Shown here: in pieces, positions 39,237 to 48,474 of the stretch
How the letters are laid out: every line of letters begins with the position of its first letter
How positions within the stretch are numbered: position 1 is the stretch's first letter
Assembly: GCF_003205205.1 (NCBI RefSeq)
Contig: NZ_QJRL01000001.1
Span: 62,001-126,000, forward strand
Origin: Pseudomonas sp. LB-090624
Lineage (GTDB): Bacteria > Pseudomonadota > Gammaproteobacteria > Pseudomonadales > Pseudomonadaceae
Direction: 5' to 3'
DNA: 64,000 nt
Notes under the pieces: generated by a model
What the model saw: only the letters and a program-made list of their open reading frames with translations
Told to the model about the DNA's origin: nothing
Database searches by the model: none
Made by a program: the position numbers and the translations under genes

Positions 39237-40415
39237 ATGCAAAATCAAATCGGCGCACCCAAGGGCTTGTCCCTTAACGATCCGCGTGTGCGCGCGTGGT
39301 TGTTCCAGATCCTCACGATCGTTTTCGTGGTCGGCCTGGGCTGGTACTTGTTCCATAACACGCAAACCAACCTGCAACACCGGGGTATCACCTCGGGCTT
39401 CGACTTCCTCGACCGCAGCGCCGGCTTCGGCATCGCCCAGCACCTGATCCCCTATGTGGAATCCGACAGTTATGCGCGGGTGTTCGTCATCGGCCTGCTC
39501 AATACCCTGCTGGTCACCTTCATCGGCCTCATCCTGGCGACGATCCTGGGCTTCATCATTGGTGTGGCGCGCCTTTCACCGAACTGGATGATCAGCAAAC
39601 TGGCAACCGTGTATGTGGAAACCTTCCGCAACATTCCGCCGTTGCTGCAGATTCTGTTCTGGTACTTCGCCGTGTTCCTGACCCTGCCGGGACCGCGGGG
39701 CAGCATCAACATCGACGACATGTTCTTCATCAGCAACCGCGGCCTGAACATGCCTGGCGCGTCGATGGCCGACGGTTTCTGGCCATTCGTGGTGGCCCTG
39801 GCAGTAGCGATTGTCGCGATCGTGCTGATGGTGCGCTTCGCCAACAAGCGCTTCGACGAGACCGGCGTGCCATTCCACAAGTTCTGGGTGGGCCTGGCGC
39901 TGTTCATCGTCATTCCAGGGCTGAGCGTGTTGCTGTTCGGCAGCCCAGTCAGCTGGGAAGTGCCGCAGCTCAAAGGCTTCAACTTTGTCGGTGGCTGGGT
40001 GCTGATCCCCGAGTTGCTGGCGCTGACCCTGGCGCTGACTATCTATACGGCAGCCTTCATCGCCGAGATCGTGCGCTCCGGTATCCGTTCGGTCAGCCAT
40101 GGGCAGACCGAAGCGGCGCGCTCGCTGGGCCTGCGCGAGGGCCCGACCCTGCGCAAGGTGATCATTCCCCAGGCACTGCGGGTGATCATTCCGCCGCTGA
40201 CCAGCCAATACCTGAACCTGGCGAAGAACTCTTCGCTGGCGGCGGGTATCGGCTACCCGGAGATGGTCTCGCTGTTCGCCGGTACCGTGCTCAACCAGAC
40301 CGGCCAGGCCATCGAGGTGATCGCTATCACCATGAGTGTCTATCTCGCCATCAGCATCAGCATTTCGCTGCTGATGAACTGGTACAACAAGCGCATTGCG
40401 CTGATCGAGCGGTGA
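39237..40415 (+). CDS. aapQ: General L-amino-acid ABC importer, permease AapQ
   Basis: A 392-residue inner-membrane permease of the His/Glu/Gln/Arg/opine family. Several hydrophobic segments are visible from about residue 22, and the EAA loop is in SVSHGQTEAARSLGLREGPT, followed by IPQALRVIIPPLTSQYLNL. AapQ pairs with AapM to form the channel. It lies 67 bases after aapJ and 10 bases before aapM. Confidence 0.94.
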   Translation: MQNQIGAPKGLSLNDPRVRAWLFQILTIVFVVGLGWYLFHNTQTNLQHRGITSGFDFLDRSAGFGIAQHLIPYVESDSYARVFVIGLLNTLLVTFIGLILATILGFIIGVARLSPNWMISKLATVYVETFRNIPPLLQILFWYFAVFLTLPGPRGSINIDDMFFISNRGLNMPGASMADGFWPFVVALAVAIVAIVLMVRFANKRFDETGVPFHKFWVGLALFIVIPGLSVLLFGSPVSWEVPQLKGFNFVGGWVLIPELLALTLALTIYTAAFIAEIVRSGIRSVSHGQTEAARSLGLREGPTLRKVIIPQALRVIIPPLTSQYLNLAKNSSLAAGIGYPEMVSLFAGTVLNQTGQAIEVIAITMSVYLAISISISLLMNWYNKRIALIER

Positions 40416-40425
40416 GGATACGCCC

Positions 40426-41523
40426 GTGAATGCCCATGTTTTCAAACCCGATATGCCGCCACCGGTGAAAACCGTCGGCGTGCTCGCATGGATGCGTGCC
40501 AATCTTTTCTCTAGCTGGCTCAACACACTGTTGACCCTGCTCGCCATCTACTTGGTGTGGCTGATCGTGCCGCCGTTGCTGCAGTGGGCCTTGATCGATG
40601 CCAACTGGGTCGGCACCACCCGCGCCGATTGCACCAAGGAGGGCGCCTGCTGGGTGTTCGTGCAGCAGCGCTTTGGCCAGTTCATGTACGGCTATTACCC
40701 GGCCGAGCTGCGCTGGCGTGTGGACCTGACCGTGTGGCTTGCCGTGCTCGGCGCCGCGCCGCTGTTCATCAAGCGCTTCCCACGCAAAGCCTTCTACGGT
40801 CTGGGCTTCCTGGTGCTGTACCCGATACTGGCCTATACCCTGCTGCACGGTGGGTACCTGGGCCTGGAAAACGTACCGACCAGCCAGTGGGGCGGGCTGA
40901 TGCTGACCCTGGTGATCGCCACCGTGGGCATCGTCGGCGCCTTGCCGCTGGGCATCCTGCTGGCACTGGGCCGGCGTTCGAGGATGCCGGCCGTGAAAGT
41001 GGTGTGCGTGACTTTCATCGAGTTCTGGCGTGGCGTGCCGCTGATTACCGTGCTGTTCATGTCGTCGGTGATGCTGCCGTTGTTCCTGCCCGAAGGCATG
41101 AGCTTCGACAAGCTGCTGCGGGCGATGATCGGCGTGATCCTGTTCCAGTCGGCGTACATCGCCGAGGTGGTACGCGGCGGCCTGCAGGCCATCCCCAAGG
41201 GCCAGTACGAAGCCGCCGCGGCCATGGGCCTTGGCTACTGGCGCTCGATGGGGCTGGTGATCTTGCCGCAGGCGCTGAAGCTTGTGATTCCCGGCATCGT
41301 CAACACCTTCATTGCCCTGTTCAAGGACACCAGCCTGGTGATCATCATCGGCCTGTTCGACCTGCTGAACAGCGTCAAGCAAGCCGCCGCCGACCCGGCC
41401 TGGCTGGGCATGGCTACCGAGGGCTACGTGTTCGCCGCCCTGGTGTTCTGGATTTTCTGTTTCGGTATGTCCCGCTACTCCATGCACCTGGAGCGCAAGC
41501 TGGACACTGGCCACAAGCGTTAG
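40426..41523 (+). CDS. aapM: General L-amino-acid ABC importer, permease AapM
   Basis: A 365-residue permease partner of AapQ. The EAA loop is [20 protein letters not shown] followed by [18 protein letters not shown]. The start is GTG with GAGG upstream, directly after aapQ. A cysteine pair lies in the periplasmic loop [15 protein letters not shown]. The next gene starts 10 bases downstream. Confidence 0.93.
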   Translation: MNAHVFKPDMPPPVKTVGVLAWMRANLFSSWLNTLLTLLAIYLVWLIVPPLLQWALIDANWVGTTRADCTKEGACWVFVQQRFGQFMYGYYPAELRWRVDLTVWLAVLGAAPLFIKRFPRKAFYGLGFLVLYPILAYTLLHGGYLGLENVPTSQWGGLMLTLVIATVGIVGALPLGILLALGRRSRMPAVKVVCVTFIEFWRGVPLITVLFMSSVMLPLFLPEGMSFDKLLRAMIGVILFQSAYIAEVVRGGLQAIPKGQYEAAAAMGLGYWRSMGLVILPQALKLVIPGIVNTFIALFKDTSLVIIIGLFDLLNSVKQAAADPAWLGMATEGYVFAALVFWIFCFGMSRYSMHLERKLDTGHKR

Positions 41524-41533
41524 GAGTTTCGAA

Positions 41534-42298
41534 ATGAGTGAAGCGATCAAGCAGCCTGCCGGCCCCGAAGGCATCATCCAGATGCAGGGTGTGAACAAGT
41601 GGTACGGCCAGTTCCATGTGCTCAAGGACATCAACCTGAACGTGCGCCAAGGCGAGCGTATCGTGCTGTGCGGGCCGTCCGGCTCGGGCAAGTCCACCAC
41701 CATCCGCTGCCTCAACCGCCTCGAAGAGCACCAGCAGGGGCGCATTGTGGTCGATGGGGTAGAGCTGACCAACGACCTCAAGCAGATCGAGGCCATCCGC
41801 CGTGAGGTGGGCATGGTGTTCCAGCACTTCAACCTGTTCCCCCACCTGAGCATTCTGGAAAACTGCACACTGGCGCCGATGTGGGTGCGCAAGATGCCTC
41901 GGCGCAAGGCCGAGGAAATTGCCATGCATTACCTGGAGCGGGTGCGTATTCCCGAGCAGGCACACAAGTACCCGGGGCAGTTGTCCGGTGGTCAGCAGCA
42001 GCGTGTGGCGATTGCCCGGGCGTTGTGCATGAAGCCGAAGATCATGTTGTTCGACGAACCCACGTCGGCACTGGACCCGGAAATGGTCAAGGAAGTGCTC
42101 GATACCATGGTAGGCCTGGCCGAGGATGGCATGACCATGCTCTGCGTGACCCACGAGATGGGCTTTGCTCGCACCGTGGCGAACCGGGTGATCTTCATGG
42201 ACAAGGGCGAGATTGTGGAGCAGGCAGCGCCGGATGATTTCTTCGACCGGCCGCGCAGCGACCGGACCAGGTTGTTCCTGAGCCAGATCCTGCATTGA
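41534..42298 (+). CDS. aapP: General L-amino-acid ABC importer, ATPase AapP
   Basis: A 254-residue ABC ATPase that powers uptake. Walker A is [18 protein letters not shown], the signature is [15 protein letters not shown], and Walker B is [16 protein letters not shown], followed by the H-loop [10 protein letters not shown]. It closes the aapJQMP operon and is followed by a REP pair that separates it from the convergent algW gene. Confidence 0.95.
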   Translation: MSEAIKQPAGPEGIIQMQGVNKWYGQFHVLKDINLNVRQGERIVLCGPSGSGKSTTIRCLNRLEEHQQGRIVVDGVELTNDLKQIEAIRREVGMVFQHFNLFPHLSILENCTLAPMWVRKMPRRKAEEIAMHYLERVRIPEQAHKYPGQLSGGQQQRVAIARALCMKPKIMLFDEPTSALDPEMVKEVLDTMVGLAEDGMTMLCVTHEMGFARTVANRVIFMDKGEIVEQAAPDDFFDRPRSDRTRLFLSQILH

Positions 42299-42325
42299 TG
42301 CAGTAGCGGCAGCAGACTCGGCCAA

Positions 42326-42442
42326 CTGTGGGAGCGGCCTTGCGTCGCGATGGGCCGCAAAGCGGCCCCGGGCATATGCCCTGCGAAGCTGAAATTTTGG
42401 GGCCGCTACGCGGCCCATCGCGACGCAAGGCCGCTCCCACAG
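42326..42442. repeat. 44-bp inverted repeat of REP type between aapP and algW
   Basis: Bases 42326-42369 and 42399-42442 are reverse complements with two mismatches, separated by 29 bases. They carry the CTGTGGGAGCGGCC-TTGCGTCGCGA core and a GGCCGC(T/A)-type inner stem. The same right half occurs at 35510-35554. It sits between convergent genes and may serve as a bidirectional terminator as well as a REP element. Confidence 0.85.
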
Positions 42443-42469
42443 GGTTGCGGAACGGCTTAAGGCCTCACC

Positions 42470-43630
<1,161 letters not shown>

Positions 43631-43797
43631 GAACGAATCCTGGAAAGAGCGGGGCCAGGGGCCGCGCGGTGGGGCATGAACGCGCGCGATCATACACCGG
43701 TTCCCCCAGTGCCGGCGACGGCCCATAATGGCCGGCATTATACGGGCGTTCGATCTGCGTTGTGCCCGTGAAAAGCGCAGTTTTCGAGGAGATTTTC

Positions 43798-44556
43798 ATG
43801 GCCGTCGCACTAACCACCCTGGTTGAAGAAGCCGAGCGTTACCTGGGCAGCGCGAAGATCCAGGATTATTGCCCCAACGGCCTGCAGGTCGAAGGCCGGC
43901 CCCATGTCAGCCGCATCGTCAGCGGCGTTACCGCCAGCCAGGCATTGCTGGATGCCGCGGTCGAAGCAGAGGCCGACCTGGTGCTGGTGCACCATGGCTA
44001 CTTCTGGAAGGGTGAGAACCCGTGCGTTACCGGCATCCGTCAGCGCCGCCTGAAAACCTTGCTGAGCAACGATATCAGCCTGCTGGCGTTCCACCTGCCG
44101 CTGGATGTACACCCCGAGGTGGGCAACAACGTGCAGTTGGCCCGGCAACTGGACATCACCGTCGAAGGGCCGCTGGACCCGGAGAACCCCAAGGTGGTCG
44201 GCCTGGTCGGTTCGCTGGCCGAGCCGATGACTGCGCGTGATTTTGCCCGGCGGGTGCAAGAGGTGCTGGGGCGTGAGCCGTTATTGGTCGAGGGCGACGC
44301 AATGATCCGCCGCGTGGGCTGGTGCACAGGCGGCGGGCAGGGCTATATCGACACGGCGATTGCCGCCGGGGTGGACCTGTACCTGACCGGCGAGGCGTCC
44401 GAGCAGACTTATCACAGTGCGCGCGAGAATGGCGTCAGCTTCATTGCTGCCGGGCACCATGCCACCGAGCGCTACGGCGTGCAGGCCCTGGGCGACTGCC
44501 TGGCGCGGCGGTTTGCCCTGGAGCACCTGTTCATCGATTGTCCGAATCCCATCTGA
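43798..44556 (+). CDS. NIF3-like dinuclear-metal protein (YbgI family)
   Basis: A 252-residue protein of the NIF3/DUF34 family. Two histidines and acidic residues that bind a metal pair are visible: LVLVHHGYFWKGENPC, SLLAFHLPLDVHPEVGNN, GEASEQTYHSARE and AAGHHATERYG. GAGGAG stands 6 bases before the ATG at 43798. The biochemical role of the family is not settled; GTP cyclohydrolase I-like and radical-clearing functions have been proposed. It is divergent from algW and precedes cysD. Confidence 0.9.
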   Translation: MAVALTTLVEEAERYLGSAKIQDYCPNGLQVEGRPHVSRIVSGVTASQALLDAAVEAEADLVLVHHGYFWKGENPCVTGIRQRRLKTLLSNDISLLAFHLPLDVHPEVGNNVQLARQLDITVEGPLDPENPKVVGLVGSLAEPMTARDFARRVQEVLGREPLLVEGDAMIRRVGWCTGGGQGYIDTAIAAGVDLYLTGEASEQTYHSARENGVSFIAAGHHATERYGVQALGDCLARRFALEHLFIDCPNPI

Positions 44557-44774
44557 TGACGGTGTCTCCCCTTCGCAGGTGAACCCGCTCCCAGGCCGGT
44601 CTTGCCGGAGCGGTTGCAGCCGCGAAGCGGCCGGTTGCCGCCCCAAACCCCCAGTCATATCGTTAGACGCTTTCGATCTAGCCAGCCGCCTAAATAGAAG
44701 CAGCCGCTGTGATAAAGTGGCTCGCTCGAACACGGCCCGCAGGCCGTCCATAAGATCGTTTTTCGTGAGTAGCC

Positions 44775-45692
44775 ATGGTCGACAAACTGACGCACTTGAA
44801 ACAGCTGGAGGCGGAGAGCATCCACATCATCCGCGAGGTGGCCGCCGAGTTCGACAACCCGGTGATGCTGTACTCGATCGGCAAGGATTCCGCCGTGATG
44901 CTGCACCTGGCGCGCAAGGCCTTCTTCCCGGGCAAGCTGCCGTTCCCGGTGATGCACGTCGACACCCAGTGGAAATTCCAGGAGATGTACAGCTTCCGCG
45001 ACAAGATGGTCGAGGAAATGGGCCTGGAGTTGATCACCCACGTCAACCCTGAGGGTGTGGCGCAGGGTATCAACCCGTTCACCCATGGCAGCTCCAAGCA
45101 CACCGACATCATGAAGACCCAGGGCCTGAAGCAGGCGCTGGACAAGCATGGTTTCGACGCTGCCTTCGGTGGCGCGCGCCGCGACGAAGAGAAGTCGCGG
45201 GCCAAGGAGCGTGTGTACTCGTTCCGTGACAGCAAGCACCGCTGGGACCCAAAAAACCAGCGCCCCGAGCTGTGGAACGTGTACAACGGCAAGGTCAACA
45301 AGGGTGAGTCGATCCGTGTCTTCCCCCTGTCGAACTGGACCGAGCTGGACATCTGGCAGTACATCTACCTTGAAGGCATCCCGATCGTGCCGCTGTACTT
45401 CGCCGCCGAGCGTGAAGTTATCGAGAAGAACGGCACCCTGATCATGATCGACGACGAGCGCATTCTCGAGCACCTCTCCGAGGAAGAGAAAGCCCGCATC
45501 GTCAAGAAGAAGGTGCGTTTCCGTACCCTCGGCTGCTACCCGCTGACGGGCGCTGTCGAGTCGGAAGCCGAGACCCTGACGGACATCATTCAGGAAATGC
45601 TCCTGACCCGTACGTCCGAACGCCAGGGCCGTGTCATCGACCACGATGGCGCCGGTTCCATGGAAGACAAGAAACGCCAAGGCTACTTCTAA
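44775..45692 (+). CDS. cysD: Sulfate adenylyltransferase small subunit
   Basis: A 305-residue PAPS-reductase-like adenylyltransferase subunit that makes APS from ATP and sulfate. The PP-loop is [17 protein letters not shown] near residues 34-50. [21 protein letters not shown] is a conserved family block. It forms a complex with the GTPase CysN, encoded 15 bases downstream as a fusion with APS kinase. The operon supplies PAPS for cysteine synthesis; control by CysB is known for the family, but no site was identified here. Confidence 0.96.
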   Translation: MVDKLTHLKQLEAESIHIIREVAAEFDNPVMLYSIGKDSAVMLHLARKAFFPGKLPFPVMHVDTQWKFQEMYSFRDKMVEEMGLELITHVNPEGVAQGINPFTHGSSKHTDIMKTQGLKQALDKHGFDAAFGGARRDEEKSRAKERVYSFRDSKHRWDPKNQRPELWNVYNGKVNKGESIRVFPLSNWTELDIWQYIYLEGIPIVPLYFAAEREVIEKNGTLIMIDDERILEHLSEEEKARIVKKKVRFRTLGCYPLTGAVESEAETLTDIIQEMLLTRTSERQGRVIDHDGAGSMEDKKRQGYF

Positions 45693-45707
45693 TTTCAGGG
45701 TTACTCC

Positions 45708-47609
45708 ATGTCGCACCAATCTGATCTGATCAGCGAGGACATCCTCGCCTACCTGGCCCAGCATGAGCGCAAGGAACTGCTGCGCTTCCTGACCTGCGGC
45801 AACGTTGACGATGGCAAGAGCACCCTGATCGGGCGCCTGCTGCACGATTCCAAGATGATCTACGAGGACCACCTCGAGGCCATCACCCGTGACTCGAAAA
45901 AGTCCGGCACCACCGGCGAAGAAGTCGACCTGGCGCTGCTGGTAGACGGCCTGCAGGCCGAGCGCGAGCAGGGCATCACCATCGATGTCGCCTACCGGTA
46001 CTTCTCCACTGCCAAGCGCAAGTTCATCATTGCCGATACCCCTGGCCACGAGCAGTACACCCGCAACATGGCCACTGGTGCGTCCACCTGCGACCTGGCG
46101 ATCATCCTGGTCGATGCCCGCTATGGCGTGCAGACCCAGACCCGCCGGCACAGCTACATCGCTTCGTTGCTGGGTATCAAGCACATCGTGGTCGCCGTCA
46201 ACAAGATGGACCTCAAGGGCTTCGACGAAGGTGTGTTCGAGTCGATCAAGGCCGATTACCTGAAATTTGCCGAAGCGATCAACCTGACCCCGAGCAGCCT
46301 GCACTTTGTGCCGATGTCGGCCCTCAAGGGCGATAACGTGGTCAATCACAGCGAGCAATCGCCGTGGTACACCGGCCCGACGCTGATGGAAATCCTTGAA
46401 ACCGTCGAGGTTTCGGCCGACCGCAACTTCACCGACCTGCGTTTCCCGGTGCAGTACGTCAACCGCCCGAACCTGAACTTCCGCGGCTTCGCCGGTACCC
46501 TCGCCAGCGGCGTGGTACACAAGGGTGACGAAATCGTCGTGCTGCCGTCGGGCAAGAGCAGCCGGGTCAAATCCATCGTCACCTACGAAGGTGAACTGGA
46601 AAACGCCGGCCCAGGCCAGGCCGTGACCCTGACCATGGAAGACGAGATCGATATCTCCCGTGGTGACCTGCTGGTACACGCCGACAACGTTCCGCCGGTC
46701 ACCGACCAGTTCGACGCCATGCTGGTGTGGATGGCTGAGGAGCCCATGCTCCCGGGCAAGAAGTACGACATCAAGCGCGCCACCAGCTATGTGCCGGGCT
46801 CGATTGCCAGCATCACCCACAAGGTGGATGTGAACACCCTCGAGAAGGACGCTGCCAGCGCCCTGCAACTGAACGAGATTGGTCGCGTCAAGGTGTCTCT
46901 GGACAGCGCCATTGCCCTGGACGGTTATGACAGCAACCGCACCACTGGCGCGTTCATCGTCATCGACCGCCTGACCAACGGCACCGTCGGTGCCGGCATG
47001 ATCATCGCCCAGCCAGTATTGCCCCATGGCAGCACCGGTCAGCATGGCAAGCAGGCCCACGTGTCCACTGAAGAACGCGCCCTGCGCTTCGGCCAGCAGC
47101 CAGCCACCGTGCTGTTCAGCGGCCTGTCCGGCGCTGGCAAGAGCACCTTGGCCTATGCCGTGGAGCGCAAGCTGTTCGACATGGGCCGTGCGGTATATGT
47201 GCTCGATGGCCAGAACCTGCGCCACGACCTGAACAAGGGCCTGCCACAGGACCGCGCCGGCCGCACCGAAAACTGGCGCCGTGCCGCCCACGTAGCGCGC
47301 CAGTTCAACGAAGCCGGCATGCTGACCCTGGCTGCATTCGTGGCCCCGGATGCCGAAGGCCGCGAACAGGCCAAGGCGCTGATCGGCAAGGAACGCCTGG
47401 TGACCGTTTACGTCCAGGCCTCGCCGCTGGCCTGCCGCGAGCGTGACCCGCAGGGCCTGTACGCTGCCGGTGGCGACAACATCCCGGGTGAAAGCTTCCC
47501 GTTCGATGTGCCGCTGGACGCCGACCTGGTGATCGATACCCAGACCACCAGTGTGGACGAGGGCGTGAAACAGGTGCTGGACGTGCTGCGTCAGCGGGGC
47601 GCGATTTAA
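45708..47609 (+). CDS. cysNC: Bifunctional CysN GTPase / CysC adenylylsulfate kinase
   Basis: A 633-residue fusion. The N-terminal CysN part is an elongation-factor-like GTPase with [16 protein letters not shown] (G1), [13 protein letters not shown] (G3) and VNKMDLKG (G4). The C-terminal APS kinase domain begins near residue 455 with the P-loop [15 protein letters not shown] near residue 467, and contains [16 protein letters not shown]. The GTPase drives APS formation with CysD and the kinase then makes PAPS. The fusion is usual in Pseudomonas. A strong terminator follows. Confidence 0.96.
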   Translation: MSHQSDLISEDILAYLAQHERKELLRFLTCGNVDDGKSTLIGRLLHDSKMIYEDHLEAITRDSKKSGTTGEEVDLALLVDGLQAEREQGITIDVAYRYFSTAKRKFIIADTPGHEQYTRNMATGASTCDLAIILVDARYGVQTQTRRHSYIASLLGIKHIVVAVNKMDLKGFDEGVFESIKADYLKFAEAINLTPSSLHFVPMSALKGDNVVNHSEQSPWYTGPTLMEILETVEVSADRNFTDLRFPVQYVNRPNLNFRGFAGTLASGVVHKGDEIVVLPSGKSSRVKSIVTYEGELENAGPGQAVTLTMEDEIDISRGDLLVHADNVPPVTDQFDAMLVWMAEEPMLPGKKYDIKRATSYVPGSIASITHKVDVNTLEKDAASALQLNEIGRVKVSLDSAIALDGYDSNRTTGAFIVIDRLTNGTVGAGMIIAQPVLPHGSTGQHGKQAHVSTEERALRFGQQPATVLFSGLSGAGKSTLAYAVERKLFDMGRAVYVLDGQNLRHDLNKGLPQDRAGRTENWRRAAHVARQFNEAGMLTLAAFVAPDAEGREQAKALIGKERLVTVYVQASPLACRERDPQGLYAAGGDNIPGESFPFDVPLDADLVIDTQTTSVDEGVKQVLDVLRQRGAI

Positions 47610-47627
47610 GCGCTGGCCTGCAAGGAG

Positions 47628-47652
47628 AACCCCGCTTCGGCGGGGTTTTTTC
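47628..47652 (+). terminator. Rho-independent terminator after cysNC
   Basis: AACCCCGC (47628-47635), a TTCG loop and GCGGGGTT (47640-47647) form a stem followed by a T tract. This is a classical intrinsic terminator 18 bases after the cysNC stop. Confidence 0.92.
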
Positions 47653-47703
47653 TATTGCTCAGTTCAGGCGAAAAGGTCCTCAGAGTTCAGGGCCTTGCTC
47701 GTG

Positions 47704-47967
47704 TTAGCTGGGCTTGAAACCGTCTTTACCGTTGGCTAGCCGCCATTGCTTGACTATTTCTAGTACTTTTTCAGGTCTACCATTTTCCTTTGGGTTTGGT
47801 CTGTACAAAAGATCGTAGCCTGAGGGGTGTTCAGTGATTTTTGAAAAATGATCAAGAAGTCCCCCCAGTACGTGATCGGGTTCTTCCAAGTTGGCTCTGT
47901 GAATTTCAATTATGAGTGCCAAAAATTCGTTTTCGGTATAGTCAGAAAGTTTGGTTTTTTCACTCAT
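47704..47967 (-). CDS. Second colicin E/pyocin-type immunity protein (paralogue)
   Basis: An 87-residue protein of the Im/E-group immunity family. It has LSDYTENEFLALIIEIHRAN in helix I-II and EHPSGYDLLYRP in helix III. Tyr is kept at the position equivalent to Im9 Tyr54, but the following aromatic residue (Tyr55 in Im9) is replaced by Arg. The C-terminus is VKQWRLANGKDGFKPS. It has no partner toxin directly upstream and would probably protect against a different nuclease bacteriocin. The ATG at 47967 begins the family domain; a longer in-frame reading upstream is not family-like. Confidence 0.85.
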   Translation of the reverse strand: MSEKTKLSDYTENEFLALIIEIHRANLEEPDHVLGGLLDHFSKITEHPSGYDLLYRPNPKENGRPEKVLEIVKQWRLANGKDGFKPS

Positions 47968-48073
47968 GCAGCCGATCCTGCCAAGGCGGGAGAACCTGTC
48001 GTATGTATCAATTCTTCGACAATCGAATGGAACTCCGAGTATGAATAGTCTGCAAGGCAATGTTTCTGAATGA

Positions 48074-48208
48074 TCACCATGGAGACTCCGATGATAGTAC
48101 ATACTCCATGGCGCTCATGATCCGCAGGTTTTCAGGGCCGTACATCAGCCCACCCAATTCGGTCAGGCCCAGATGGACAATCTGTACCCCGCGTAAGCGG
48201 GGTGTCGG
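48074..48208 (-). pseudogene. Possible scrap of another coding sequence between the immunity genes
   Basis: A 44-codon open stretch on the minus strand ends with TGA at 48074-48076. The sense reading includes GLTELGGLMYGPENLRIMSA and looks protein-like (NLRIMSA resembles the NLRVVTP segment at the end of HNH toxins). It has no start codon of its own in a sensible position and follows the functional immunity gene directly. It may be the 3' remainder of a lost toxin gene. This is uncertain. Confidence 0.3.
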
Positions 48209-48210
48209 AT

Positions 48211-48474
48211 TCATTCTGGTTTAAATCCTGGCTTGCCGTTGGCTGCACGCCACACTTTTATTGTGCGTAGAATTTCTTCCGGTGTATCAAGACCGCCTGC
48301 TTCAGGCCAATATATTAGGTCTGAACCGTTGGGGTGTTCGCTCAAAGCCTTGAATAGCATGATTTGTGCATCAAGCTCTTGATCGCTTACGTTGTCTGGT
48401 GGGTTGATTATTGATTTGATAAAATTCAAGAATTCAAGCTCTGTATATTCGGAGATTGTGCTTTTTTGACTCAT
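48211..48474 (-). CDS. Immunity protein for the adjacent HNH bacteriocin
   Basis: An 87-residue Im2/Im9-type immunity protein. It has TISEYTELEFLNFIKSII, the helix III sequence EHPNGSDLIYWP (Im9 has DLIYYP) and WRAANGKPGFKPE at the end. Such proteins bind tightly next to the DNase active site of the cognate toxin. Its ATG overlaps the toxin stop by four bases (ATGA), the arrangement expected for toxin and immunity co-expression. It is clearly less GC-rich than the surrounding core genes. Confidence 0.93.
   Translation of the reverse strand: MSQKSTISEYTELEFLNFIKSIINPPDNVSDQELDAQIMLFKALSEHPNGSDLIYWPEAGGLDTPEEILRTIKVWRAANGKPGFKPE

Noticed and set aside
44557-44774. Regulatory element before cysD
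   Set aside because: The gap contains degenerate GC-rich repeats only; no CysB site could be distinguished by eye.
44655-47291. 878-residue open frame on the minus strand
   Set aside because: It lies fully opposite cysD and cysNC, whose translations show all catalytic motifs. The antisense frame has only low-complexity His/Val/Gly-rich sequence typical of the reverse of GC-rich genes.
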